A DNA stretch of 64,000 nucleotides from Lunularia cruciata (GCA_948567375.1 OX419756.1:11351001-11415000), one strand, 5' to 3'. Positions 23,788 to 36,172 are shown, counted from the stretch's first letter. Program-made: numbers and translations. Notes: generated by a model not told the origin, from the sequence alone.

Positions 23788-25250
23788 TGATGACCTTCTT
23801 CCATTTGCAATTCTTGACTAATTAGCTATGCTTCATCAAAAACATCTTAGGTTCTCTTAAGACAAATTTGAGGATTGTTAGTGCATCCCTTGGTGTCTTC
23901 TTGAGCTTGGAGATAAGATTTCCTCATCTTCTTCTGCTACATCCTTTCCTTTAGGTGAAGATAACCCGATATTCATATTGTTGTTTGCTATTTGGAATGA
24001 CTTTGCGTCATTGTTACAATCCCTAGTATTCATATTGTTGTCAAGTGCAAGTGATAAAATTTAGGTGAAGGAATATTCACTTCCTGGTTCTATAGTACCT
24101 ATAAAAGTTACCTTCTCTTGGTTGCTACTTGTTCATGGTGCAAATTGATTGGGTTCACTCATCATGTCATTGTTTGCTTTGTTTTTGGGAGCATCTCTAT
24201 TGTCACTTTTGCTAGACAAACTTTTAGCCATTTGGATATTTTGCTTTGGTTTCTTAGAGGCTTGGACCTTGGGTCATGTTGCTAACATCTTCTTACAAGG
24301 AATGATTGTATTGTAAGACTACTTAACATATACAAACTCCTTTGTACAACCTTACTCCTTGTCTGCTTCAAGGTATTTGGTGACTTCCTTTTGTAGGTTT
24401 GGGTGTCTATTGAAATACATTGGATGATGCAAGTGGCTATGATATGTCAACTTTTCTTCTTCATTAAGATGGTCCATTTCCATGTAAAAATGAAAAACAA
24501 AGGGTGCTGCAATTGTAGCACTTAATTTGATCACATCTTCCAACAACTTGCCGACATGTTCTCAAAACATTCATGCTCAGCTTATGGGTTTCCTTTCATG
24601 TATAAGTTAGAAGAAAATAGCTTGATTTGGGTTTACATAGGCTGTTTGTTTTTTATTGAAGGGTTTCATAATAATTTTGGTGATAACTTGCTAGGTAGGA
24701 TATTTGAGGTCATCTTTTTAGTATTTATTTGTCAAATTTTCATCAAGAAATGAATTCTTGATTTTGGACAAAAAGAAGGAGTGTCCATTACATTATCCAT
24801 GAGGACACCATTTTATAGTTTTGTCAAAGCGTTCCATCCTTTGGCAATTTTGGTGGTTGGTGAAGGGTGCATGCATGTCACTCAATGCTAATGGTCAAAA
24901 ATCCATTCTTTGGTATGCTTTCATATGGGATGCATGAGTTTTGATGGCTCATCCTTTTAATAATGCATCATTTTGATGGTGCATCATCTATATGTAGAAC
25001 ATTTTCATGCCAAATTTGACATCTTCATATCCTTGCTTGTATTTTTGATGTCTGAAAGAACAAAGGTCTGCCAAGTAATCCCAATGACAATATGGATTCT
25101 TGATCCTCACACTACTTGAACTAGGACATAGTCATTGTAAGGAGGAGTAATGCCTCCATTGTAAGAGCTAGTATAGACTTTGTCTTGTCTTCCTTTCTTT
25201 ATGAGGATTTGTTTAGCAACTAGCTACTAACTTTCTGGTCATCTTTGTTC
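23788..25250 (-). pseudogene. X family copy B, N-terminal part
   Basis: Minus frames contain KKQTAYVN (near 24640), then a segment with LEDVIKLSATIAAPFVFHFY and HLHHPMYFNRHPNLQKEV (24546-24352). These match copy A's KQTDYVN and THLHHPSYFSNDPNLPKEI. The frame then runs into the 5' LTR of element E and resumes at 16392. Many stops. The function of X is unknown. Confidence 0.6.
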
Positions 25251-25289
25251 CCAACCTACTATATCACTTTGTATTTAAACTATTAAACT

Positions 25290-26551
25290 AACAAAAAAAC
25301 AAAATTTAGGTGAAGGGAAGCAAAGGTGGATCATCCCATAAAGTCTTAAATTTGTTGGGAGATAAATAAACTTATTTTCTTTTGTGATAAATCATGATAC
25401 AATCAAAAAATTGAACTTGCATACATCCATGAATAATTTAAAACTTTACAAGTAAAAAGAAAAGATAAAGAAAAAAGCCTTCATAATGAATAAAGTTTTG
25501 TATGTTAGTAAGTGTTGATAAAAGTCTATTGATCATTAACTCTCATTGATAGGAATTTGTATTTTTTTTTTAGAAATATCTATTGAAATTGTGGTCCTTG
25601 ATTGTGCAAGTGCATTTACATTATCAAGATTCATAATACATACCTCAATACGTATCCAATGCATAAAAACATCTTGTTGGAGCACATGGGTATGAGGGAT
25701 ATAAATTGCAGATCTACATGAGCAAGGATGCTTTTGATTATTGAAGTGACCATGGAGAAGACCAACATATAGAACTAAAGGCCATCTTGGTCTTATGTGC
25801 ATGCAATATAGTTCTATTGGTCTTCTTGGTCTTCTTAATTCTTGTTTGGGTATTATCTAATGCAAGATTTCCATTTGAACAAGGAGATGATAACAAAGGC
25901 CAAGTTTGCACTTTTAGCTATCAAAGAGACAATAATGTACTCAATATGGAGGAGAGAAAATTGGATGAGTAGATTACTGACTTAGGTGCAACAAAGCACA
26001 TGGTAAGGTAGTGAGAATGGTTTGTCAAAATGGACAATACTCCTTTGCATGTTAGGTTCATATAATATAAAACCATAGGTATCAAATTTTGTAATATATT
26101 TTATTAAATGGATCTCAACTTTTGACAACTTTTTACTCTCCATTGATGCTAAGGAAGACACCTCTCCTATTTATCCTTTGTTTTTAGTCAACTAAGAGAA
26201 CATTATCTCAATCATTGTTATAATCATTCATTCTTATCCTATCTAGATTGCTTTCATTTGGATCATCATTCCTTATTTCTATAATAGCTTTCAAATTTGC
26301 TTTGATATTAAGGATGAATTCACTAAGTATATCAACTATGTTTAAATTGACAATCACTTTTAATGCATAACTACTCAATTTTCAACTAACATTCACCTTC
26401 TCCACTCTAAAGCAAATGTTTCCTCTTGTCTATCAAATTTTTGAGTGAACCAATATGATGTTTGCCAAGTTAGTCACTTCAAAGTCAATTATGTGTTGGT
26501 TAGAAAGTCAAAAAGTATATTTAAGGTTAAGGGTGTTGATGCTAGGGCATT
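25290..26551. mobile_element. Old element G, copy 1, left part
   Basis: Closely parallels 62535-63100. Shared blocks include TAAATCATGATA, GAACTTGCATnCATCCATGA, AAGACACC, CAATCATTGT and GAGTGAACCA. Relative to that copy it carries two insertions: about 25550-26130, and 26552-31015. No gene remains intact. The right part continues at 31016-31400. Confidence 0.75.
25550..26130 (+). mobile_element. Insertion with Ty1/copia protease remnant inside element G
   Basis: Absent from the second G copy at 62.7 kb. A plus-strand frame contains ITDLGATKHMVR (about 25975-26010), matching the copia protease pattern I-x-D-S-G-A-T-x-H-M. The flanks show CATTGAT at about 25544 and 26139, a possible target duplication. 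Only a fragment; no other pol domain is seen. Confidence 0.5.
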
Positions 26552-27106
26552 TGTGGTGCCCACAATTTTTTTTTTCTGTTTTGTTAGCATTTGGAGAAGA
26601 AGTAAGCAAGAAAGCCAAATTAGGAAGAAAGAATGGACAAGAGTGTCTTTGGAGGGAATCCAAAGAAGTCAACTTCAGGTTGGAGAACGGAAGTACTCAG
26701 AAGGGGATTACAAAGAAACAAGTCTGAAGACCATCATCTTTGGATTGTGCAGCAAAGGCCAATATGAAGACCGTCTCTACATGGCAAGAAAGTACACTTC
26801 AAGAAACGGCGGAGGCAGAAGACGCATGTCTTGATAGTGACAAGACATCAACACGCAAAAGAAAAGGGAGTCAATTTTGAAATTGACTGAAGAATGACTG
26901 CAATTTGGGGTAATATAAAATTTCAATTGCGTAGGGGGAAATTGAATATGTCAAGTAGATTTCTTGTTCCTTTAAGTAGTCGTCCTGTAGTAATGCATGT
27001 CAAGAAGCTGATTGAGAGTGAAATTTTTTGAAATCCAAAAGGGGTTAGAGTGTCTCGTCTAGGAGAGAGAATAGTCTTCTAGTGCCAAAGAACAAGAGAG
27101 CATATC

Positions 27107-30100
27107 ATGGCAAAGAAGGTCAAGAACGCCCTCGCAATAAGAAGTTTTTCAATTTGGAGGTTGGATGTTGTAGCAAGGATTGAGGTCTTGAATAGACTTC
27201 ATATTACTTTTTTAGCATGGAACTGGAATTTTTGTTTCCCAAGAGTCATGGTAGAGATAGTTGCCAATAATTGTGAGGAAGGTCCTAAAGTGGAGGGCAA
27301 GAGAGGAAATTTGGCTCGATGGACTGAGTCGGATTGGAGGTTAGTGTTGGGGAAGGAAGCAAGAGAACCGATGAGGATCACTTTCTATCGGAAGTGTGAT
27401 GCTGTAGAGGAGATTGCGGACATATGCAATTTGTTCTTTGCTCCACGTACAATGAATGGTTACAAGGTGGAGTCCTATTGGGACCCGATTAAACAAAGCA
27501 TCGTGGGGACAATAATGGCAATGTTTAAACCTAAACAAACGACTTACGTGAACATGCAGCATGCAGTCTTTTTCCACCAGATGTTTGCAAGAGTGAAGGT
27601 GAATTGGGCAAAGTGTTTTCACCAACAAATGAGGCAAATGGTTGTCATTGGAGGAAAAATTTGCCTCCACATTATTTTGCACCATTTGCAACACATTTCT
27701 ACTTTGGGTTGAATTTGCTGACAATGGAAGAGATACGTCGTGTGATGTCACATTTTTATCTTGATTTGAGATGGGAAGCAGATGAAGAAGAACAACAATA
27801 CATGGCACACCTGCAAGCTTGTGATGATCATTTCTTGAGAATTGGACAACGGGAGATGGAAGAAGTCATAAGCCCAAAGACGACAAAGCGGAATAAACTT
27901 GAAGAAGCAGAGTTGCCTCCAGCACAAAGAAAGACCCAAAGACTCTTTTTGTAAGGTAAGAAGGTGGTGAAAGAAGAACCTTCAAAATTGAGTCTGAAGG
28001 AGAGACAGAGTCTAGAGGAGAAGACTCAGAAGAAGCAGAACTCACGGTACAAAGTGGGGAATCCGGAAGTAAGAGTAAGGGTGAAGACAAAGTTCAGCAA
28101 TCGGCTGAAGCAGAAGAAGATGAAGCTTTTCATGCGATGATTGATAGTATAAAGGGAAATGCTAATCACTGTGTAGCCCTGGTCATGGAAGAGAAGGGGG
28201 CTGAGCAAAAGAAGGAGTACACTACGGGGCCAAGTTCAGCATTTAAGGAAGAAGGAAGCTCGGAAGAAGTATTGCTGAAGGTACAAAGATCAAGACTCTA
28301 GAAGAAGGAGCCGGCGGAAGAGGCAAAGTACGAAGATGGTGCCTAAGACAAAGAGAACTTTAGAGGAATACAATATTTATCACATGTTGTAACTCCATTG
28401 TTGGAGTTGTTGAAAGAGCACCAGAAGGTAATCCCACAAGATCGTATGAAGGTGAAGAATGAGTTGCAAGTGGTGGAGTATTTGCTGGCTGAAATGAAGG
28501 GATTGCAGGAGCATGTAACCCAAAGAGAAGAGGAAGTTAAAGAGCTTCGGGTGGATACAGTCTTGAGGAAGAAACTTTTGAGAAGTTGCAAGAGAGTTTT
28601 GCGTCAAGAGGGAGAGAAATGCAGCGACAAGCCAAAGAGTTGAAGGAGCAGATGATGTGTAATACTCCAAGGACAAGAGAAGAGAGAGAAACACAAATTA
28701 CACACTCAACATTCGGTGCCCCAAAGGAGCACCTTCTCTTTATTATATAGACAAAGAGGATCTCCTCCAAGGAAGCTCCACCATAGGATTAGGCACACAG
28801 ATAGATGACATGTCAGCAAGCTCCACCCTTGGATTGCTTACTTGGATGGGTGACATGTCGGTCTAGGTCCTATCTGGTTGGTCAAACAAGCTTTGACCGG
28901 AGGGAATATTTTAGGGAATCTTCTTATAAGAGTCTCGGAATCACGTGAGTAAGGTACCATTGGAAAGATCTCAACAAGAGAATCCAGGAAGGAGGGAAGG
29001 ATAGCCTTTCTTTTGTAAAGGGGGGGGGGGAACTTGTACACTTTCGAGGCTTAATTCATCCGTTTAGGCCTTCAAAATTGCCTTCAAAGATTTCAGGCAT
29101 ATTTTGGTTCCTACTCTATAAGTAGAATCCTCTTTTGGTGATACCTCTTTCTGATCTGTTTAGTCCATCATGTGTGACATCCTCCCAGATGTTACCAACC
29201 CAATTCTCACCTTTAAATCATATGTCTAGCTACTAGTTCTAAGGTTCTCAAGTATTTTTTGGTTTCTGCTCTATTAGTAGAAGTACTCTTTTGGTGATAC
29301 TTCTATCTGATCTATTTTGACCATCATGTATAACATCATTCTAGATGTTAGCAACCATTTCACATCTAGATCATATGGCTAGCTCTTGGTATTACATGAT
29401 GTTGCTGAACAAGATGAAAGAGGAGGTTAGTGAAGTGCGCATCGAGAGTATTCATGTTAAAGTGATGGTAGCAGTGATGGAGCAGGAGTTAGAAAGCTTG
29501 AAGAAGAGTGCAGCCAAGAAGGATCAGGCATGGTAGAGAGAGTTGGTGGTCAGACATCAAGAAGAAGAAAGATTGAGAGAGTTGGTACAAAGTGCTGAGT
29601 TATAGAGTTCTCAATATGCGGAGGAGAAGAAGATGCTTGCTGTTGAGTATGAAAATTAGTTGAAGATGAACCGGGAGGAGTTGAAGGCATAGCAATCTCA
29701 AGGGTATGCATCAAAATCAGTAGGAGAAGTTGTGGGAAAATTGAGAGCTATGCTATGCACTGAGGCTGAAGGAAGATTGGAAGAAGCAAGACTACCCGAG
29801 TTAAAGTTGCTTGTGCAACAAACTCGGAAGAGGAGAGCCAAAGATGTTGATATGAAAACTCTACTAATCCAATTGAGGGAGCAAGTAGATAGAAAGATGT
29901 TAGAAGTAGGAGACAATGTCAATTTCAGATTAGATTTAGTGAATTCAGAGTTAGAGAGAATTAGGAGTAGTGTGACAGAGGAGAAAAAGTCCGATGCTGT
30001 AGAAGTAGGAATTCAGGTGTCTTTGGACTTGTTCTTTGAGATATCAGAGAAGAGTGGGTTGCAAGATAAAGAAGTAGATGGATTGCCCATGACCTCAATT

Positions 30101-30240
30101 GTAGTTCCTAGTGAAGAAGTAGCAAAGATAGTGAAGGAATTAGTAGAATAAGATATACCCGAAGAAGGAGAAGTAATAGGAAGATCATTGAGTTTGAAAG
30201 CAAATGAGGAGATTGACATTGGATCAGAGTAGAAATAGAT
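27107..30240 (+). pseudogene. X family ORF, copy C (best preserved copy)
   Basis: ATG at 27107 opens 201 residues with RWTESDWRLVLG, MNGYKVESYW and KPKQTTYVNMQ. A frameshift near 27610-27700 leads into a frame to 27954 with HYFAPFATHFYFGLN. Long coiled-coil regions follow (28398-28657 and 29397-30150), rich in Glu/Lys/Leu, e.g. EEVKELRVDTVLRKK and VAVMEQELESLKKSA. They are interrupted by a solo LTR (28658-29396), a further frameshift near 28555 and several TAG/TGA stops. The original protein was perhaps 800 residues. No RT, integrase or protease motif is seen. The arrangement suggests a structural or Gag-like protein of a non-autonomous element (inference). Confidence 0.65.
28658..29396 (-). 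repeat. Solo LTR, family A, in the X coiled-coil frame
   Basis: Begins TGTAATACTCC, ends GGTATTACA, and is flanked by TGATG at 28653-28657 and TGATG at 29397-29401. It is antisense to the LTRs of element D. The X coiled-coil frame resumes right after the second TGATG, so removing the LTR and one duplication reconnects it. No internal element sequence is present, as expected after LTR-LTR recombination. Confidence 0.9.
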
Positions 30241-31015
30241 TGAGATTTGAAGAGGCAAATATGAAGAGGTGCATTGTCATTTCGGATCTGCAAGTAGGAA
30301 GAGTTGTTATAGAATGATATAGTTGTTAACAATTGTTGATTGCTCTACTATTTAAAGAAGGCAATTGCAGTCATATGTTGTTCAATATTCATAATTTTGA
30401 AGATAGATAAAGCGAAGTGTTGATTTCAATGCTCGTTGCTTGAGCTTAATTCTGAGTATCAACTTTGTGTTTGTGTTTGTGAGTGTGTGGAGAAATTCAA
30501 AGTGCAAGTTAGTGTGCTTGTTGGATGTTGAATTCCGTAGCCTTGATCTTCATTCTATGTGTTTGATCTTGAGTGAAGTGCAATCAAAGCAATGCCTTGA
30601 CAAATCTGAAGAATTGTAATGTTGGTAGTATTTTGCATTTGTGAGTGTAGCGTTGAGTTGATGTGAAGCAATTTGATCAAGGAAGTTGTGCTTTCATTGT
30701 AGGGGTGGAACACAACTTTGAGGCGAAGTCGTTTTTGTAGTGAAGTGCCGTCTTCAAGAGAATCTGAATCATCACAATCAAGATTTGTTTGGATAGAATT
30801 TGTTATGGGTGTGTGTATTCATGACAAGTTGTCAAGATTGTGAGCTTGTTACTCTCTTCTAGGTGTAGTTTCTACCTGAGAGATTAAAGAGGAACCCAAG
30901 AAGAACTACATGTTACTGTTTGACTTTGTATTTGACCAATTCTGAATCGTATCTATACGAGAACCAACTTTAGTTACTTGATTACTGCAAAAGTGATATT
31001 TGCCAGGTTGTCACA

Positions 31016-31749
31016 GCATTGCCAAGAGATAAAATTGCCAAGACTTCTTTTGTCAAAAGGATGTTTGTCTCTTCCCAAGGATGCTTCATAATAGTAGTAC
31101 TCATCTGAAACAACCAATACATGAAGGGAGTTAAGATCAATGATACATAATTTTGGAGGTCCAAGTTATTGATCAACCTTTGGTTTTTCCTTGATGTGTA
31201 CTTTTGAGAGTTGGTCTCATATTCTTGGTGAAGGGAACGTGTGGCAATTGGTACATAATATTGGATCAAAGGACAACTATCCTTTCCAATATTGCATTAG
31301 CTTGCTAGGATTAGTAAGGGTGTAAGTAAGCAAGTACTTAATGAGCCTCACTTTTCTACCCTTGTCTGTAGAGGACTAAACAATGTGTGGCTGCTTGTCT
31401 TGTCCCTTTTAGCTTTGTTGTTGTATAAATTTGTACTCTCAGTCACTTAGGATTACATTGAAAATTATGTGCTACATCTAGTTTTCAATGATATGATGGG
31501 TGAACATTGCCATATAGAATCTTAGCCTCGGACATGTTAGCACTTCTAAAAAGCATTGCTTATAAGTTATGATTGGAATCATGTCATCTAATTAGGTGAT
31601 CCTTGAACATTCAATTATTAAGATCTATCAATGTGAATCAAGAATGATAAGAATAATAAAGACTATATCATAACACCACTCATTTGGTAGCTTGGGTTGT
31701 GGCTCTTTGGAATCACTATCAATGATAAGAAAAGATTGAAGCTACATTT
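31016..31749. mobile_element. Old element G, copy 1, right part
   Basis: 31020-31400 parallels 63130-63510: shared CTTTTGTCAAAAG, TCAACCTTTG, CCTTTCCAATA, GCATTAGCTTGCTAGGATT and GGCTGCTTGTCTTGTC. On the minus strand both copies give fragments of an unidentified pol-like or gag-like frame. From 31400 to 31749 I see nothing recognisable. Confidence 0.7.
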
Positions 31750-32342
31750 TGTAATATCAATAACTAAACATATTATCTAGAGGTAAAAATTGGCTTGATA
31801 ATATATGGAAGGATGTTATATATGATGGGCTAGGTATATCAAATATAGATATCACCAAAAGAGTACATCTACTAATAGGGCAGAAATCAAAAATAGCTTG
31901 AAAACTTTAAAGCTAGTTTTGAAGGACTAAATGGATGAATTAGACCTTGAAAATGTGCAAATTGAGTTCCGAAGAAAAATTGGGTTGGATTTACTTCAAT
32001 CTTGTCTATCTCATTGAGAGCTTTACAATGGTACCTCACTCATGGAATATTGAGGTTCCTACAAGAAGATTCCCTAAAGATTCTCTTTGGTCAAAGATTG
32101 TTTGACCAACTAGATAGGATAAAAACAAACATGTCACCCATACATTTAATTAATCTAAGGGTTGATCTTGCTAACATATCACCTATCCATATATTTGATC
32201 CAAGGGTAGAGCTTTGTTTGAGAGAATCCTCTTTGCTATATAATAAAGTCAAGCTACTCCTTTGGGGCATTGAGTGTGAAACTTTGTGTTTCTTCTCCGG
32301 CATTTGTCTTAAGGTCTCCTATCCTTGGAATGGTGTTGGATT
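31750..32342 (+). repeat. 5' LTR of element D (LTR family A)
   Basis: Begins TGTAATATC and shares TATTATCTAGAGG, GATGGGCTAGGTA and CTTTGCTATATAATAAAGTCAA with the 3' LTR at 47898. A TATATAATAAAG TATA-like motif lies at about 32236. The right border is set by the primer site at 32347 and is uncertain by a few bases. Confidence 0.85.
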
Positions 32343-32346
32343 AAAA

Positions 32347-32358
32347 TGGTGTCAGAGC
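32347..32358 (+). promoter_or_regulatory. Primer-binding site of element D (initiator-Met-tRNA type)
   Basis: TGGTGTCAGAGC matches the plant retrotransposon primer site TGGTATCAGAGC in 11 of 12 bases. It stands directly after the 5' LTR, which fixes the orientation of the element as plus. Confidence 0.85.
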
Positions 32359-33344
32359 AGCTGTTTCAATCCAAGATAGTGGATCACCCCTCTTAGAAGA
32401 ACATGGGCTACTAAGATTGAGTAATTTTGAGGAGAGAAACCATAATGCAATTGACAGATTAGGAGTGTGTTAGAGAGAAGATGGGATGGAAGCGCCTTAA
32501 GGACAATATTTGGCACTCCAATTTCTATTCTTGAATCCATTCTACATCAAGATTATGGAAAACCAGCATGAGCAAGTGAGAGTATATCTCATTTTCCATT
32601 TCGGTGTTGAGTTCATGGATATAGTAATGAATTCACCAAACCAATGATTTTGTCGGTGGTGATCTATGATAGAGAGTGGGACTTGACAATCTATATTTTG
32701 TTATGATGGATTTAAAAATACCAAATACTCACCTTTTGAATATTCAAGTAGAAATCCATTATGTGGTTAAACCAAAACTAATGGTAAAGGATTTTGTAGT
32801 CCGCAATTTTGGTGAGAAATATTATCAATGAGTGAAGCCTTTGAAGTCCCAATGGTAGGCTCAATAGTCTGTGCTCCCTCTTAAGTGATCATGTTAACCC
32901 TTTGTTGAAATAGGAAGAAGCAAGTGAACAATTGTTGTGTGTAGGAATCATGGATCCATAGTTGCAAGAGTTGATGCAAGGCATGTAGGGGATGTTGAAT
33001 GAGTTTTGGGAAATCAAGATGACCATGGAAGCATTGCAAAGTCAAGCACATACCTTTAGGAATGATCATGCAATGCACAAAGGGGAGTCATCCCTAAACC
33101 TAATACCAACAACCAAAATAACATGGAGAGTCACTCATGCCAATGACATCGACCTCAGTCAACAATGATGCCACATTGTTACTACGGATGAAGATGATAT
33201 GCAATATCAAGCCTTCCAAGGGACAATGTTCCATGGGAGTAGTGGAGAATTGGATTTCCATAACAAATTGATACTTCATTGATGAATTATTCACAATTGA
33301 AATCACTGATCATTTTATAGGTGTGTTTCATATGGGTACTTGAT

Positions 33345-34044
33345 GTAATTCTCCGAGGACAAGAGAGAAAACACAGATTGCACACTCAAACATTCGATGC
33401 ACCAAGGGAGCACCTTCTCTTTATTATATAGACAAAGAGGATCTCCTCCAAGGAAGCTCCACCATAGGATTAGGGACACAGATAGGTGACATGTTAGAAA
33501 GCTCCACCCTTGGATTACTTACTTGGATGGGTGACCTGTCTGGTCTAGGTCCTATCTGGTTGGTCAAACAAGCTTTGACCGGAGGGAATCTTTTAGGGAA
33601 TCTTCTTGTAGGAATCTCAGAATCACGTGAATAAGGTACCGTTGGAAAGCTCTCAACAAGAGAAAGCAAAGGGGAATCTATACATTTTCGAGGCCTAATT
33701 CATCCGTTTAGGCCTCCGAAATTGCCTTCAAAGATTTCAGGCATATTTCGGTTCCTACTCTATTAGTAGAAGTCCCTTTTTGATGATACCTCTTTCTGAT
33801 TTGTTTAGTCCATCATGTGTTACATCCTTCCAGATGTTACCAAACCAATTCTCACCTTTTAATCATATGTCTAGCTATTGGTTCTAAGGTTCTCAAGTCT
33901 ATTTCGGTTTCTGCCCTATTAGTAAAAGTACTCTTTTGGTGATACTTCTATCTAATCTATTTTGACCATCATGTATAACACCATTCTAGAAGTTACCAAA
34001 CCGAATTTCACATCTAGATCATATGGCTAACCCTTGGTATTACA
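33345..34044 (-). repeat. Solo LTR, family A, antisense inside gag of element D
   Basis: Starts TGTAATTCTCC, ends GGTATTACA, with CTTGA at 33340-33344 and CTTGA at 34045-34049. It is near-identical in long blocks to 28658-29396 and antisense to the LTRs of the element it sits in. The gag reading resumes after the second CTTGA with a WYD segment. Confidence 0.9.
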
Positions 34045-34059
34045 CTTGATCAATAAAGC

Positions 34060-34480
34060 ATTCACATGGTATGACGCTTAGCAATGATCAATGTTAGTAG
34101 AAGGAAGAGATGTCACTTGGACAACCATGCAGGAAGGGCTACAAAAGAACTTCCAATCTATGGATTGTATGCAGATGACTCATACCCGACTATGGAGGTT
34201 GAAGAAAAAGAATAGTATACAAGAGCATGTGGTGGCATTCTTTTATTTATAGGTTGCAATGTAATGTTGCAGCCAACATGATTCCAAAAAAAGCTTTGGA
34301 TAATTTCAAACAAGGGTTAAAATAGCAAATTTTCCAAGAAGTAATGGTACAAAACCCTTGTGTGGTTTTTTAAGCCATTGCTTGTGCTAAGAGAATAGCA
34401 AGGATGCTTGGAGGAGGTGAAGAGGTAGTCCCAACCAACATTATTAGGCTAAAACATAAGAGAGGAATTCAAAAATAGAT
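34060..34480 (+). pseudogene. gag remains of element D
   Basis: One plus frame reads AFTWYDA, stops, then VEGRDVTWTTMQEGLQKNF. This is the retrotransposon Gag pattern A-x-x-W-Y ... W-x-x-F. It is followed by AKRIARMLGGGEEVV. The 5' part of gag lies before the solo LTR (about 32400-33340) and is too broken to follow. Confidence 0.65.
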
Positions 34481-34962
34481 TTGACAAATGTCTTTGGGAT
34501 AAATAACAAACTTTGTAATAACTTTTAGTGAACTCTGTAACAATATGAGATTGCAATAAATGAATGCTCTGCAAATTCAGTTACGTGATATTTTATCCAA
34601 ATTGCATTCATTTATAAAAATCAAGCCCTATGTTATGGATGTTTAGGATTGATGTAACTAAATAAATGATTTCCAGACAAAGTGATGTGTTTCTCAAGAA
34701 GGTGGCCACATGGTTAGATGAGTCAAATATGATTTATAATTTGGTTTGCGTATTCAAAATCCAAAATGCCTGCCCTCAACAATTCAAAATTCTAAACTCA
34801 AATTCACCACCCTCTTGAGCAAATGTGTGAGTTGTCAGGCAACTAAACAACGGTTTTGTAGTTTCATATTGGTGTGGGAAATGATCAGTGCCGTTGTGCA
34901 GCAACCAAGAAATTGATTAGGGTTCAAGGAGTTTTACGCTGGGAGTGCAACAAAATTTTACA

Positions 34963-36172
34963 ATGGGAGATCAAGGACCTTGTTTTAGTGCAGGAGACTC
35001 ACTTTTGGACACTGATCTAGGACATATAGAGTCATTTTTGGATTTGCAACCTCAACAACAATTAGGGAAATTTGGAGAATTGTTAAGGATAGCTTCTTCC
35101 GTGCCAAGAAAAACAAAGGAGGATGAACAATTTTGCATGGCAACACACCATTATAGCCAAATATTGGATTATTTGGAGGACCTTGAGCACTTTGCACAGA
35201 TTCATGGTGGGAATTGCAAAAATCCCATTTAGAAATTGACCACATTTAGTTTCATGGCAACCTTTTTGATTAGGAAGGGACAAGGATTTCCAAATTCTAT
35301 GACAAGTGATAGGCTTTACAAGAAATGGTTGAGGTACATGAAACAATACAAAGAAACTTGGGAGCTTAAGAACAAGTCTATTGGAGAAGGTCTCACGGAA
35401 AAGGAATATGGCAAAGAGTAGAGAACTATAGAAGATAAATTGAATGGAATGTACCCGCATTTTGCAAGAATGGAATCGATGTTTGGGACTAGAGAAAACA
35501 TAAGTCCACCTACAATGGTAAATTTAGGAGATTTTAATCCCAATTCAAGCAAGATTTGTGAGGCTGGCAAGGAGGAGGTCCATGAAGGTGCACAAGAGTG
35601 CTTGCGATTCCCATCTCCTCCAAAGGTGGTGTTCCCTAACTCAGGCTCCCAATTGGTCCCAAACACCCAAGGGGGAAAGTATACCAAGTGGCATGGACAA
35701 TGGAATCCTATCACCCAAGGATGAGTCTCAATTTTTTTCACTAATTGAGAACTTACCTTTCATTACACCACCACCTTTAACTTCTATTGTGGATGGATAC
35801 AAGTGTGCTTTCATTGACCAAGAAGGGGAACGTGACCCAAAGAGGAGGAAAGGTGGAGTATCAATACGTAAAGTACCCATGTTGTCACCTAGTATGTCAT
35901 TGTCTCATGATTTAGCAAAAATTAAAATATTGAAGGTAGATACTATAGAATCCAGGGAGAGGTTACGACTAGTTGAACTAGAAGCCACCAACATGAGGAA
36001 AAGAGAGAAAACAATGATGAGAATGGAAGCAAAGCATGTGAAATTAAAGAAAGAGAAGATGAAGATTGAAATTGAGAAAAGATTGAGTGTAGATAAAAGG
36101 ACAGCTAGGGGAGACAAACAAAATTTTAAGGAGAAGAGACTGGAATTAAAGCACACTCATGAAAAAAAATGA
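34963..36172 (+). pseudogene. Myb/SANT-like DNA-binding protein of PIF/Harbinger type
   Basis: ATG at 34963, then frames broken by TAG stops at 35230 and 35419 and by a shift near 35600-35720. The central part, FMATFLIRKGQGFPNS with DRLYKKWLRYMKQYKETW, follows the Myb/SANT-like pattern of plant Harbinger accessory proteins (aromatic-spaced helices ending in KW..L...YK). The C-terminus (35880-36172) is a Lys/Glu-rich coiled coil with LRLVELEATNMRKREKTMM. In PIF/Harbinger systems such a protein partners the transposase for binding the element ends. It stands 5.2 kb from, and convergent with, the transposase. Confidence 0.6.

Larger units (their letters stand above)
26552..31015 (+). mobile_element. 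X family element, copy C, bounded by 5-bp target duplication
   Basis: Starts TGTGGTGCCC and ends GTTGTCACA. The flanks GCATT at 26547-26551 and GCATT at 31016-31020 are identical. The G copy at 63.1 kb lacks this segment, which confirms the insertion. TG...CA ends and a 5-bp duplication are LTR-retrotransposon habits, yet I see no terminal direct repeats between the first and last about 500 bp. Inside are a leader, the X reading frame and a 739-bp solo LTR. Net length without the solo LTR is about 3.7 kb. Confidence 0.8.

Noticed and set aside
26574-26834. Plus-strand frames in the leader of X copy C (up to 129 residues)
   Set aside because: They are not shared with copies A or B and lie before the ATG of the main X frame; treated as leader sequence.
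29020-29032. Run of G inside the solo LTR
   Set aside because: A simple homopolymer, absent from the sister LTR at 33345; likely slippage.
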